A stretch of 64,000 nucleotides of DNA from Mantis religiosa. Lineage: Eukaryota; Arthropoda; Insecta; Mantodea; Mantidae. Below are positions 1-10,862 of this stretch, piece after piece. Position numbers and translations under genes: made by a program. The stretch lies in assembly GCA_030765055.1 (NCBI GenBank), contig CM060950.1:22447876-22511875 (forward strand), read 5' to 3'. Numbering within the stretch: position 1 is the first letter of the stretch; every line of letters starts with the position of its first letter. Below the pieces are notes generated by a model. The model was not told where the DNA came from. It ran no database searches and saw nothing but the letters and a program-made list of their open reading frames with translations.

Positions 1-178
<178 letters not shown>

Positions 179-190
179 TATTAGAAATTA

Positions 191-1243
191 ATTGTTCCTT
201 CACACTAGCCGTGTGTAGGATGCTCTATGAAAGGGTAGAGCCAGACTGAAAAATTCAATGCCATAGCCGGGATTTGAACCACGGATCTTCTGCTTTCCGT
301 CCAGCCGCTCTAACCATTTGAGCTACTATGGCCAACGTACCAACATGACTTTAAATTCTCCAACTGACTCGTGTTTCTCCCGGTAAACCACTAGGAGTTC
401 TCATAAACACATGAGACAACTACCTTAATGGCGACTTACTATGCTGTAAGTACTTTAAGGCCCGGGCTTTATAGTTCGGACCACTATTAGGTACAATTAA
501 TTGTTCTTTCACACTAGCCGTGTGTAGGACGCTCTACGAAAGGGTACAGCCAGAAATAAAAATTTAATGCCATAGCCGGGATTTGAACCACGGATCTTCT
601 GGTTTCCGTCCAGCCGCTCTAACCATTTTAACTACTATGGCCAACGTGCCAACATGACATTAAACTCTCCAACTAACTCGTGTTTCTCCCGGTAAACCAC
701 TAAGAGTTCTCATAAACACATGAGACAACTACTTTAATGGCGACTTACTATGCTGTAAGTACTTTAAGGCCCGGGCTTTATAGTTCGGACCACTATTAGG
801 TACAATTAATTGTTCTTTCACACTAGCCGTGTGTAGGACGCTCTACGAAAGGGTACAGCCAGAAATAAAAATTTAATGCCATAGCCGGGATTTGAACCAC
901 GGATCTTCTGGTTTCCGTCCAGCCGCTCTAACCATTTTAACTACTATGGCCAACGTGCCAACATGACATTAAACTCTCCAACTAACTCGTGTTTCTCCCG
1001 GTAAACCACTAAGAGTTCTCATAAACACATGAGACAACTACTTTAATGGCGACTTACTATGCTGTAAGTACTTTAAGGCCCGGGCTTTATAGTTCGGATC
1101 ACTATTAGGTACAATAAATTGTTCTTTCACACTAGCCGTGTGTAGGACGCTATATGAAAGGGTAGAGCCAGAATGAAAAATTCAATGCCATAGCCGGGAT
1201 TTGAACCACGGATCTTCTGGTTTCCGTCCAGCCGCTCTAACAG
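191..1243 (-). repeat. S1 tRNA-like SINE, tandem array of 309 bp units
   Basis: The anchor ATTGTTC recurs at 191, 500, 809 and 1118, so the period is exactly 309 bp, with three full units and one partial unit. On the minus strand each unit holds a tRNA-like region with a box A-like stretch (TAGCTCAAATGGTTAGAGC) and a box B-like GGTTCAAATCC. The rest of the unit is unrelated sequence with a GCCCGGGC palindrome. The tRNA-like part has a possible 7-base anticodon loop ACGGAAA, but position 33 is C instead of T, so it is not a normal tRNA gene. Units 2 and 3 look nearly identical, which suggests recent duplication. Confidence 0.85.
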
Positions 1244-1390
1244 ACACGAGTCGGTTGGAAAATTTAATGTCATGTTGGCACGTTGGCCATAGAAGCTCAA
1301 ATGGTTAGAGCGGCTGGACGGAAACCAGAAGATCCGTGGTTCAAATGCCGGCTATGGCATTGAATTTTTCATTCTGACTCTGACCTTTTT
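1244..1390 (+). repeat. S1 tRNA-like SINE, inverted partial copy
   Basis: This is the same S1 sequence as 191-1243 in the opposite orientation, starting in the region upstream of the tRNA-like head and running through box A and box B. It joins the minus-strand array head to head near 1243, so the locus can fold back. It runs into an ATG/ATT repeat. Confidence 0.8.
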
Positions 1391-1526
<136 letters not shown>

Positions 1527-1830
1527 GTAATTTACGTCCTCCAAAGTTAAGTGATATCGGACGGTATATGAATTGGGTGAAATGATGCTCAAATGAGTCC
1601 AGGGTCCATGGAGCTTAGAGTTGCCCGACGTTCATCTTGAAGGGTAAGGGAAAACCGCGGAAAAAGCCTCATTCAGGTAACTCACCCTGACCGAGATTCG
1701 AACTCGGGACCTCTTGAACGTGAGACAGACATGCTACCATCTCCGCCCGCCTGCGGTGCCGTATGTAGTAAAAGCGGGCGTTAAACACTACACATTTCAT
1801 TTCATACCATCTGCGCTACCGAGGCGGGCG
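1527..1830 (-). mobile_element. S2 tRNA-derived SINE, interrupted copy
   Basis: On the minus strand the element reads from a tRNA-like head (GCCCGCCTCGGTAGCGCAG, then GAGTTCGAATC as box B) through a conserved body ending near GGACGTAAATTACAAAT. The copies at 3384-3586, 13216-13470, 37128-37365 and 52352-52548 share the body. The head of this copy is split by a short S5 fragment at 1743-1804. Transcription would use the internal RNA polymerase III promoter; no protein is encoded. Confidence 0.85.
1743..1804 (+). mobile_element. S5 SINE, 5'-truncated, inserted in S2
   Basis: The 62 bp match the 3' part of the S5 repeats at 43082-43282 and 52628-52879, ending in GTTAAACACTACACATTTC. An 8 bp target duplication, TACCATCT, lies at 1735-1742 and 1805-1812, and removal of the insert restores the S2 head. 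This is the signature of LINE-driven insertion of a truncated SINE. Confidence 0.8.
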
Positions 1831-2410
1831 CGATCGTATTAGATGTGCTGACAGCAGCTTTTAGGCCTCCCTCTACCGGCACGTAAATGTACTATTTGAA
1901 AGGTGGGTCTACCCGCGCAATATAAAGGTGCGTCACTTCGCCTGGTGCGTAGATACGATAACTGCTTTTAAAAATGTATATACTGCAACGCAATGCACCG
2001 CAAACCTAATTATGTAGCTATAAAAGTAGACCATGAAGAATATACGAAATGATAAGTCCATGAACACTTCTTTCACAATGATCATCTGTTTTTCTGTTAC
2101 AGTAGACATAATATTGCAAACCTGTCACGTGAAATTGAAATATTTCAATTTTATCTAAATTCTTTTCTATCTCCCACAGTTTCCTCACAGTGTAACTTCA
2201 TTACAAACCAGAATATTAGCAGAACATGTTCTAGGAATGAAAAATAAATTAGTCTTACAACATGTACAAAGCTTTTATCCAAGTCTAAACAAGAAAATAT
2301 CTCTAGTACATAGTCTTATGTGTCCATTTTCTTATATTTCCTTTCTCTCTTCCCCTTAAACACTGTTTGTATTGCGAGAAGGTATGTTTGAGGCCTTTCT
2401 GTCATAACAT

Positions 2411-2935
2411 TTATTTCTTCTAGATTGGGACCAGTTACTTTATAGCGTCCAGTGTCTCTCTTTTTTGCGAGTAACTGATCCTGTATCTTGGAAATGTTTG
2501 ATGCACCTATTGGTTTTAAAAGACAAAAGGATACCAACATTAATAGACATTTTAATTAAGCGTGAGAATGACAAAAATTATATAAATATAATATATGCGA
2601 CATATAAATATAATTTAAACCGCTGCATAGAGTAATTTATGCAACGCTTTCCAGCATTCAGACAAGTCCCTTGGAGCGTAATGTTGTCAAAAGTGTCCAG
2701 GTACCGTCTAATTGACATACTTTTGTGTGCAAGATAAACGTCTTACGTTTTATCAAAATATAATGTGCTTTTGTCATTCTCAAGCTTAATTAAAATATCT
2801 TTATTAATGTTTGTATCCTTATGTCTTTTAAAACCAATAGGTGCATAAAATATTTCCAAGTTACCGGATCAGTTACTCGTAAAATAGGAGACACTGGACG
2901 CTATAAAGTGACTGGCCGTCATCTAGAAGTAATAA
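2411..2935. repeat. inner inverted repeat (166 bp arms)
   Basis: The arm 2411-2576 pairs with 2769-2935, with about 190 bp between them. The shared parts include ACCAATAGGTGCAT, CTATAAAG and AGAATGACAAAA. A 74-residue minus-strand frame (2316-2540) crosses the left arm, but I do not recognise it and the right arm does not keep it open. The structure lies inside the larger 1830-4879 inverted repeat. Confidence 0.75.
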
Positions 2936-2939
2936 ATAT

Positions 2940-3383
2940 AATAAATAAATATTATAAATATATAATATTGTCACACCCTACATTAGAATAGATTTAATAT
3001 TTATTAGCTTTGGGGGGAATCCGTAGCGGTAGAGCTAAACTATCTCAACAAACACTAGTTACACCACGCGGTAGGGTGGACATGTTATTTTACTGATAAC
3101 TAGCTTACCTGCATGGTGGTGAAAGGTGGAAGGTCCAGCGAAGGAAAACTCACAAATGCATTTTAAAAAGAGGTTTAATAATCCCAGACAACTTACATTC
3201 AATGAGGTTTGTGTTCCGGAGAGTTGCTACAAACACATCCTCTCGCGCTGGTGGCGGCCGCTCGTCTCCGGAAGAGGAAGCCAACCCCCTCTCCAGCGCA
3301 ACCAATGAACAAAGATCAGCCAGTGGCGCCAGGTCTGACAACCCATACAGGGTTGCCACAATATAAACCATCTGTTTCTTTCC
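2940..3383. other. no recognised feature
   Basis: Several short overlapping frames exist on both strands around 3126-3424, which reflects moderate GC content instead of a gene. No repeat family shared with the rest of the window was seen here. Confidence 0.5.
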
Positions 3384-3586
3384 TGCCTCCGTAGTATGCG
3401 GTAGTGTGTGTGCTTCACACTCAAGAGTACGAAAGTTCGAATGTCGCTAAAAATGAGTTACCTGGATAAGGTTTTTTTCCAGGGTTTTCCCTTATCCTAC
3501 GAAGACGAATGTCGGGTAACTCTGAGCTCTAGGAACCCTGGCCTCATTTGAGCATAATATCACACGTTACATTCATTAATTTACCT
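3384..3586 (+). mobile_element. S2 SINE, diverged copy
   Basis: A degraded tRNA-like head (GTAGTATGCGGTAGTGTG...AAGTTCGAATG) is followed by the typical S2 body: GAGTTACCTGGATAAGG, a GGGTTTTCCCTTATCCT block, and CTCATTTGAGCAT. It lacks a clear tail and has more substitutions than the copy at 37128. Confidence 0.75.
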
Positions 3587-3668
3587 ATTCATTGACTCAT
3601 TCATTCATTCATCGTTCAAAATGACGTGCATTGTTGAAAGGACAAAAAAAAAAAAGGTTTCTTTACTA

Positions 3669-4590
3669 CGAGGGCTGTTCAAAAACGAATGATCACATTT
3701 TTTTTTACGACGTACCTTTACTCATCCTCATAATTTTGATGGTCCTTCTCAAAATAGTCTCCCCTGAATGCGATGCACTTGTCCCAGCATTTCTGACAGT
3801 CTTCAAAGACATGCTGAAAACCATCTTTTGAGAGATCCTTCAAAATCGCCTCCGCTGCCCTCACCACTGCTTCTGATGATGGATAATGCCTCCCACGAAG
3901 GCGTTTCTTCAACTTAAGGAATAGAAAACAGTCACGTGGATCTAAATCTGGACTATAGGAAGGGTGAGGGATACGCTTCAGGTTGATTTGAGCAAGATAT
4001 TCACGCAACAACACTGGCAATATGCAGCCGCGCATTATCGTGGTGCAGCATCCAGGCCTGCTTTATGGAAATGTGGTCTTTTGCGCCTGATATGGACTTG
4101 CAGTGTTTTCAGGACATCCCTTTAGTATTGCCCAGTTACTGATGTGTGTGCAGGTACAACATGCTGATAAACCATTCCATGAATATCAACGAATAAGTTG
4201 ACCATATCTTTCCCAGCAGAAGCAACCACTTTTGCTTATTTGGGGGGGGGGGTGGGTGATGAAGGAGATTTCCAAACTTAGCTTCGTTCTTTGCTCTTAG
4301 GATCAAAATGATGTAGCCAAGTTTCATCAGCAGTGATTACGTTTGAAATAAACTCCGCATCTTCCTCTAACATCAACTTTAACTGCACGATACCTCCATT
4401 GCTGCAGCGATACTGAACATGTCTGAGCTTGCCTGGTTCTCAAAGGCGGAAACCAAGAGTACCAACAATGAAACTACTACGGCGTGTTGTTTGTTTCACA
4501 TTAAGCTAACAGAATATAATACGATTGAATTTATTGTGAAAAATTATGACCGTAAAAAAATTATGATCGTTCTTTATTTAAGAGCCCTCG
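3669..4590 (-). mobile_element. mariner M1a, deletion derivative
   Basis: The ends CGAGGGCTGTTC and (inverted) GAGGGCTCTTA are each next to TA at 3667-3668 and 4591-4592, the usual mariner target duplication. At 922 bp it is shorter than a full mariner (about 1.3 kb). The missing part is the transposase N-terminus. The related copy M1b at 47478-48408 has the same layout, so the two descend from one internally deleted master. Confidence 0.9.
3718..4375 (-). pseudogene. mariner transposase remnant (M1a)
   Basis: The minus strand encodes the catalytic half of a mariner transposase, the enzyme that cuts and pastes the element at TA sites. Reading from high to low coordinates, an ADETWLHHFDP block carries the first aspartate, an LHHDNA block the second, and a YSPDLDPRD block the third, so the three catalytic aspartates can still be read. 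The blocks lie in different frames and the reading frame is interrupted. The longest open part is 105 codons (3718-4035) and holds the C-terminal region. The N-terminal helix-turn-helix DNA-binding domain is absent. It is therefore inactive; it could only have moved with help from a complete relative. Confidence 0.85.
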
Positions 4591-4984
4591 TAAAATGTTT
4601 TGAAACTAATACTGTTATTAATATGGCGTTCCTGTATTAATTATATTAATTTATATATCTTCACAGAGAAACACCAAATTGCAAGGTATTGCTTGTATTT
4701 AACTGTCATATAGTAGTGTTCAAATTCATTAAAACGAACTCCAACAGTTATCCCATCTACGCACCAGGCGAAATTAGCAGCTTTGTATTACGCGGGCAGG
4801 ACCCACCTCTCAAATAGTATATTTATCTCCCGGTAGAGGGAGACCTTAAAGCTGCTGTCGGCACATCAAATACGATCGCAAGCCGCTAGGTGAATCGAAT
4901 ATAAACTAGCTCCATCAGCGATTCTATTGATGACGTCAAATTTTGCGCGGTAAAATCACAGATAAAGATGAACCTCCTGTAGAG

Positions 4985-5140
4985 TTTGTAATGGTGCCAG
5001 TAGACAAGTGCAGAGTTTTGCATCGATATGATACATACCACTGTTGTTTTAGTGATATCTTGTTATTCTAAACATGTTTTCACGCGGTTTCGAGCGTTCG
5101 AGGTCAAATTTGTCTGGTCCGTTTCCTGAGACCATTTAGC
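4985..5140 (+). repeat. dispersed repeat C, copy 1
   Basis: This stretch resembles 22140-22305: both share GAGTTTTGCAT, TAAGCATGTTT-like sequence and GCGGTTTCGA-CGTT. Class unknown. Confidence 0.55.
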
Positions 5141-5842
5141 ATAAGTTAATCATTGTCAAACTTAATAGTGAGGCGGCTATGATTTATTTATCGAAAAATG
5201 AGCTAGAAAATCCAAGAAATGGAGAAAGAAATAAAAAAATACATTTTATTTGTTTTGGAGGAGGGGTACACTTCTATCAAAATACAAACAATTAAGTGAG
5301 AGAAAAGTATCATGTCCAGTGCATTGGACAGTAGCCAGCAGTGGGAAAACCGAGGTGAAAAACACTTTGACAGAAGCAACAGAAATGGAAAAGAATAAAA
5401 TGGAGGAGGAAATATGCAAGTAAATTACATGTTATCAAGTAGATTTGTAACAGCCGTTTGGGTGTAGGTAAATGCTGGTATGAATATTGGACAAATAAGA
5501 ACATATGTGGGTCAACAAGGCACGGAAGAATGAGCCAGACTGGAAGAAATTCACCTGTGAACGTTGAAAGAACCGACGCAGTAAATATGATTAGATCGAC
5601 CGTAGGAAATAACCCGACTGAAGTACTACAAACTCGAGTTATTAATAATAATGGAAATGGAACCGGAGCCATAAGCAAAATGCAGAGAATTGCCAGTTAG
5701 AGTCAAACGCGCTCTCAGTAAGAGATGGAAATAACACAAATTGGCTGAGCACATGGAAGCTAGGGTTTCCAGAGAGCAAATGATGATATAGGGAAGGTAA
5801 AAATGGACTAGAAGGAAATTAAAAAGCGGTAGATTCATCCAG
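5141..5842. other. probable retroelement-derived, no intact gene
   Basis: An 80-codon plus-strand frame at 5458-5700 and purine-rich sequence lead into the protease relic at 5843. This could be the degraded gag region of the same retroelement, but I see no diagnostic gag motif. Confidence 0.35.
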
Positions 5843-5963
5843 AACCAATATAGCAATCACTGGAAGCCAATATAATGTCATTTTAGATACGGGAGCGATG
5901 GGCATAGTATGGTCACAAAGTTCCTATGATGAATTAATAAATAGTGGATACAAAGTACAGTAA
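5843..5963 (+). pseudogene. retrotransposon aspartic protease relic
   Basis: The plus-strand translation contains the retropepsin active-site pattern: a hydrophobic strand YNVILDTGA followed by MGIVWSQSSYDEL. DTGA is the catalytic aspartate motif of retroelement proteases, which process the Gag-Pol polyprotein. The frame ends in a stop at 5961-5963, and the sequence beyond (to about 6090) continues a plausible but broken protease tail. No reverse transcriptase or integrase follows, so this is a small relic. The element class cannot be fixed from the protease alone. Confidence 0.6.
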
Positions 5964-6089
5964 ATGGAACGCAATCGTTCTGGCATTTATTTTCCGTTTA
6001 CACAGTTTTCTATCTTACAGAGGGAAAGAAATTACTAAATAGTGAACCGGTTTACAGTGAAGGAATAATACAGAATGAAGTGTAAATAA

Positions 6090-6454
6090 TAATAGGCTGA
6101 TATGTATTGTGTACTATATTTTCAACTTACATATAATAATTGTAGTTCATCGCCTAGTTTCTCTGTTTATTTTCAATTTTCCCTTTTCAATCTATAACTG
6201 TCTGCATATCAACATCATTTGCTTCACCACACACAGCATTCAATATGTACCGTTTCCTGGGATGACTTAAAACGTGGAAGCGTTAAATTACCAGAGGTCC
6301 GTATAGGATGGTTAAGGAAAGGCACAAAGTATTTCAAAATTAGATGTTTTTAACGATATCTTTATACTCTTAAAATTTCAAATATAACAATATATATCTT
6401 ATCTTATCTTGTCTTGTCTTCAAATCTTTAGCAACATGTCAATTAATTATCCTT
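6090..6454. other. no recognised feature
   Basis: AT-rich sequence with a short TCTTATCTTATCTTGTCTTGTCTT run near 6397. No gene seen. Confidence 0.5.
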
Positions 6455-7215
6455 GCCACTGGTTGATACCGAAATTAAGATTTGCCATAAGTAAAGAATC
6501 ATGATGGATGTCAAAGGAATGTTGGTTCTTTGTTAGAACACGTGCAAGGCCAGTCAAGTCGAATAGCATTTTGGGGGAAAGTTGTTATAACAAAAGCAAT
6601 GTAAGAAACAGTGTCCTTAGCAGATTTCTAAAGGGGCTCATTAAACTTGTTGAATAGGGTATTCTTTGAAGCATTCATAATGGCGACAATATAGCTACAA
6701 AGGGATCTTTGGTTGAAAAGGAGTTTTCAGAAAGTGAAAGTGATACACCCACACGCATCTGTGGTCATTCAATGAGTCTTCGGCGTGGAGCCGATTAGAG
6801 CAGTTCGTGGCTGTGAAGCCATTAAATACAGTCTTCGGCGTGGAGACGATTAGAGCAGTCTGAGGCGTGAGGGCGATTAGGGCAGTCCTCTTGTTCTGTC
6901 TTGGATATTTGTCGGTTCATATATACGTGAGGAACGAATAAAGTGTTTCGGGTAATAAACATTCTGCCGTCAGTAACTCTAAACAGGGATATAGGTTACC
7001 ATTGGTCGGCAACTTAAATTTCGATGTTCTAAAAAAAGAAGCAGTGAATAAATAAGTTGGAAACGGGCATTCCAGTGTCATTAAATATCCTTCTCACACA
7101 CCTCCACGCATACCCTGAAAGAAACCTCATTGCTCGCCAACTTATTTGCTCGCCATTAAATTATTTGCATCAAATTGGCGTCCACAACGTGGAATTCTGT
7201 GCCAACCACAAACAA
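6455..7215 (+). mobile_element. dispersed family A, copy 1
   Basis: It shares about 700 bp of interrupted similarity with 8585-9265 (minus), 10148-10862 (plus) and 50310-50982 (minus). Landmarks in order are TTGATACCGAAATTAA, AAGTAAAGAATCATGATGG, TTCGGCGTG, TCGGTTCATAT, a GAATAAAG polyadenylation-like signal, TTGGTCGGCAACTT and CCAGTGTCATTAAA. A polyadenylation-like signal in a long non-coding unit suggests an LTR plus leader of a retrotransposon, but I could not define TG...CA ends or target duplications. Confidence 0.65.
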
Positions 7216-8584
7216 TATTGCTTCAATGTTATATATTATTTCTTTAACTGCATTGAAAGCCCTTAGGGTTTCTTTTGTTGTTTAAAGTGCACTAACTCCA
7301 CGAAATTTGTCTTAATGGACGAGAGAAACACAGGCAACAATTTGGAATAGAAATTTAGAAGGTTTATCCAGAACTTACATAATGAAGCGAAGCCAAACAA
7401 TATTGTCCCCAATGTTCCTACGTACGGAGCGACGACGTGCAGATGCAATGTTGAGTGTCCGAGATCTATGCCAGAAGTCCTCTTTCCTGTAGCGGAGACT
7501 CCCAGACGAAAAGTCCAGGCCGATCCCCCCCCGGTGCAGCGTCAAGCAATTGTCCAAACTTTTGGCTCCCTCTACAAGCGAAAGTAGCGCTTCCTAGCGC
7601 TCAGCAACGGAACTCGTAAGAGACTAGATGTAACTAGGCAGCATGGCTGGTAGTGTAACGAGCTGGAGATCACCAATATAGCTCAGGAGCTGGGGGAGTA
7701 GTAGTTAGAACGAAGTAGATGAGTCTTTAGCAGTGATCAGGTGCAATGATCAGGTGCAAATATAATGTTATGGCAATGTTTGAAACTCTCGAGGCATCCC
7801 CTGTAAATTATGAAATGGTCTTTGCCTAATTTTCTTGCTGTCCCTAAAGCTCGAGTCTGAAGTAATGGTCTAAGAATGGGAATTCCTTTAGAGCACGCAC
7901 TAACAAACCACTCGAGCACAGCACAACTTAGTTCCTCATACTCTATAGATTTTGGGATGCATTTCACATTCCGCCCATTAACCACTAGTCTCTAATTTTT
8001 CTTTTTCTTTTCAATATAAGTTATACCCACTTTGAACAACGTAGTTAATTCTTTTACAGGACGTTTGTTCTTTTCGTGTTCTTAAATAACCTTAATTTGC
8101 TTCCTCCAGTGATAATGTCTTATGTTCACAGCTCATTTTACTGAATTTGAGTACAGCCCGGTGCACGGAAACTTTCCGATATATGGAAGCGCTGTTTAGG
8201 TTGGTGAATGGCACCACGCCCCCAGTTCAAACCCCTATCAGCGATAGGAAGGCGTGCTCCTGCCCTTTGTTTCGCGATGGCGGAGATGAACCAGAAGCCC
8301 AGACAGTACAAGTTACGTTGAAACATATAATTCATGATGGGTCTTATCGGACTTTGATTGTTTTATCCGCGGTTATTAAGGACAGGAGCAGATTGCCCAT
8401 ACTTATCTAATAATGAACCTTCTCAGGTTTGTGCAGTTTTTCTTGGGAAGGGAATGAGGGATGGGACAGATTTATCTGTTTTATTATGTGTATCAATTTG
8501 AACTCCAATTGTGCATATTTCTTTCGAATCATCTCATTTCATTACAAAATAATTTAAAGCTGTAACTTGAAGCAGAAATAACGA
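7216..8584. other. unassigned stretch between inverted family A copies
   Basis: No recognised gene. Short frames (for example 7375-7557, 7737-7985 and 8147-8410) overlap on both strands and have no motifs that I know. The stretch is flanked by family A copies in opposite orientations. Confidence 0.5.
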
Positions 8585-9265
8585 TGGTGGCGCAGGGTAT
8601 ACTCTCAGGGTATACGTGGATATGTATGAGTAAGGATAATTCTAATGACACTGGAATGCCCGTTTCAAACTGATTAATGACTGCTTCTTTTTATTATCAC
8701 ATCAAACTCGTAGTTGCCGACCAAGGTTATCAATATTTTACTGTTCAAAGTTACCGTATGTAGACTGCTTATTACTCGATAAAACTTAATTCATTCTTCA
8801 CGTATATATGAACCGACAAAAATCTTCTCCCATCGCTTCTGATTTGCCTTCGACCAAGACAGAGGTAATGACTTTCTTAATCGGCCCCAAGCCGCGGACT
8901 GACTGTCCTCACTGGGTACAGCTGCCCGTGTGTGTATGTGTGTGTAACTTTCACTTGTGGAAAACCCTCTTATTCATCCAAAACTCCTTTGTGACTATTT
9001 TGTCCATTGTGATTATTAGTCTCGGTCATGCCATTATTAAGGGTCCGAAGAATACATTTTCAAACGGAGTCAAGTGCTATCCCTTTCAAACTTTTGCTAA
9101 GAAAACTGTTTCTTACGTTTCTTTTGTTAAAACAACTATTCAACCCAATGCTATTCAACTCAACTGCACGTGCACGCGTTTCACAACAAATATACATTCC
9201 TTTGAAATCCATTACGACTCTTTAGGCAGTGCATCCCGTAATTTTGGTATCAAAGTTAAGCTCTA
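8585..9265 (-). mobile_element. dispersed family A, copy 2
   Basis: Inverted relative to copy 1, with the same landmarks in reverse: CCAGTGTCATTAG-like sequence at the low end and TTTGATACCAAAATTA at the high end on the minus strand. The 161-codon plus-strand frame at 8808-9293 is antisense to the repeat and is not supported by the other copies. Confidence 0.65.
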
Positions 9266-10147
9266 TCTACACAAAATATACCAAGCATACTAAAGCATAT
9301 TTTCGTCACGTAGACTAACATAAGGGGAAAACACAAAGACGATAATATTCTAGTAATTAAACCACAAACCACCATTCCTTATAACCCACCCCTTGTCCTT
9401 CTCCCCGGTTCTCGAGTTCTGACATCAAACCAATGAGCGACGGACACACAAGCAGTTGGTGTTGACAATCGTTTCACTAAGGTTAAATTCCTCCTTAGGC
9501 CTCCCCTTGCACTACGCACCACGGCTAAGCGCTTTGTTCATCGTTCATTGCTTGTGTTATTGGATTTTGATATAAACCAATAAGAGAATGGCACATCCAG
9601 TACTGGTGTAAAACACGAATGTTGAAAGGGTTATAGCAACGCCATATAAAGTAACACACAGGAGATACCAACCGCATCAGAACATTTCCGTGCAACGGAC
9701 TGTACATAAAAACTATGTTTTGTAACCGAAGTATCAGGCAGCGATAAGGAGGCGATGAATTAATCGAAATCAGATAATTAAAAAAGAAGATAAATTTGTA
9801 AATGTGCTTTGCTAAACAAATATAAAAATCTTGTTACAATAATATGAAATTAGAATGGATAGAGTAATGATTAAAATAGCGGTTCACTTAAAGAATAAGA
9901 AGGGAAGAATATAATGTAATAGAACATATATACTAGCATCCAGGCAAGAGAGAGGAAATATTCTTGTAAAAATCTGTTCACGTCGGAGAGAGAGGAAGGG
10001 AGGACCGTTATCTTCTTTGTGCTAGTAAAAGTTTAATGTCTGAGAACTATAGTATACTTTGAGCCAGGAATGTGTTGGGACAAAGGACTTTCAAAATGCA
10101 GTTGAGCATGAACGCTAAAGGGATTTACTTCGCTGATTTTGTAACGA
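9266..10147. other. no recognised feature
   Basis: Mixed sequence without long frames or repeats shared elsewhere in the window. Confidence 0.5.
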
Positions 10148-10862
10148 TGTTGATACCGAAATTAAATGATTGCAATAAGTAAAGAATCATGATGGATTGC
10201 AAAGGAATGTTGGTTCTTTGTTATAACACGTGCAGGGGCAGTTGAGTGGAATAGCAGTTGGAGTGAATAGCTGCTTTAACAAAGGAAACGTAAGAAACAT
10301 TGTGCTTAGCAGAGTTCTAAAGGTAGCACTTGACTCCGTTGGAATAGGCATTCTTCGGACCCTTAATAATGGAATGAGCATAATCACAATGGACAAAGAT
10401 AGTCACAAAGGGAATCTTTGTGTGAAAAGAGGGCTTCCAGAAAGTGAAAGTCACACATACACACACGCGCAGCTGTGGTCATGCAGCCTTCGGCGTGAGG
10501 CGAATTAGGGCACTCCTCTTCTTCTTTCTTGGTTGAGGGCAGAATAGAAGTGATGAGAGAAGATATTTTTCGGTTCATATGGACGTGAAGAATGAACTAA
10601 GCTTTATCGGGTAATAAGTGTTTCATAAACAGTAACTCTAAACAGTGACATTGGTAACCCTTGGTCGGCAACTTCAAGTTTGATGTTCTGATAAAAAGAA
10701 GCAGTCATTAAACCAGTTACAAACGGGCCTTCCAGTGTCATTAAAACTATCCTTCTCATACATGCTCACGCATACCCTGTGAGAAACCTCATTGCTTTAC
10801 CCTGAGATAAACATTAGTGTAACAAACTGTAGCGGAAAGTGGAACTGTGCGCCACCCACCTT
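10148..10862 (+). mobile_element. dispersed family A, copy 3
   Basis: This is the best-preserved plus-strand copy. It carries TGATACCGAAATTAA, CGGACCCTTAATAATGG, TTCGGTTCATATGGACGTG and TTGGTCGGCAACTTC, and ends near GTGGAACTGTGCGCCACC. The 92-codon frame at 10230-10508 is not kept open in the other copies. Confidence 0.7.

Larger units (their letters stand above)
1830..4879. mobile_element. candidate DNA transposon with 125 bp terminal inverted repeats
   Basis: Positions 1830-1954 and 4755-4879 are inverted copies of each other, about 125 bp each with scattered mismatches, both starting GCGATCGTATT at the outer edge and ending in CTGGTGCGTAGAT at the inner edge. Between them lie an inner foldback (2411-2935), an S2 fragment and mariner M1a. 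No recognisable transposase of its own was seen, so this may be a non-autonomous element with later insertions. I could not find a convincing target duplication; two inverted solo copies are the alternative. Confidence 0.55.

Noticed and set aside
263..333. tRNA gene on the minus strand
   Set aside because: It repeats every 309 bp with the same flanks and has C where the invariant U33 should be; it is part of S1.
191..1243. CRISPR-like or satellite array
   Set aside because: Units of 309 bp are contiguous with no spacers, and similar units occur elsewhere as dispersed copies; not CRISPR.
8808..9293. 161-codon plus frame
   Set aside because: It is antisense to family A copy 2, and the other family A copies have no matching open frame.
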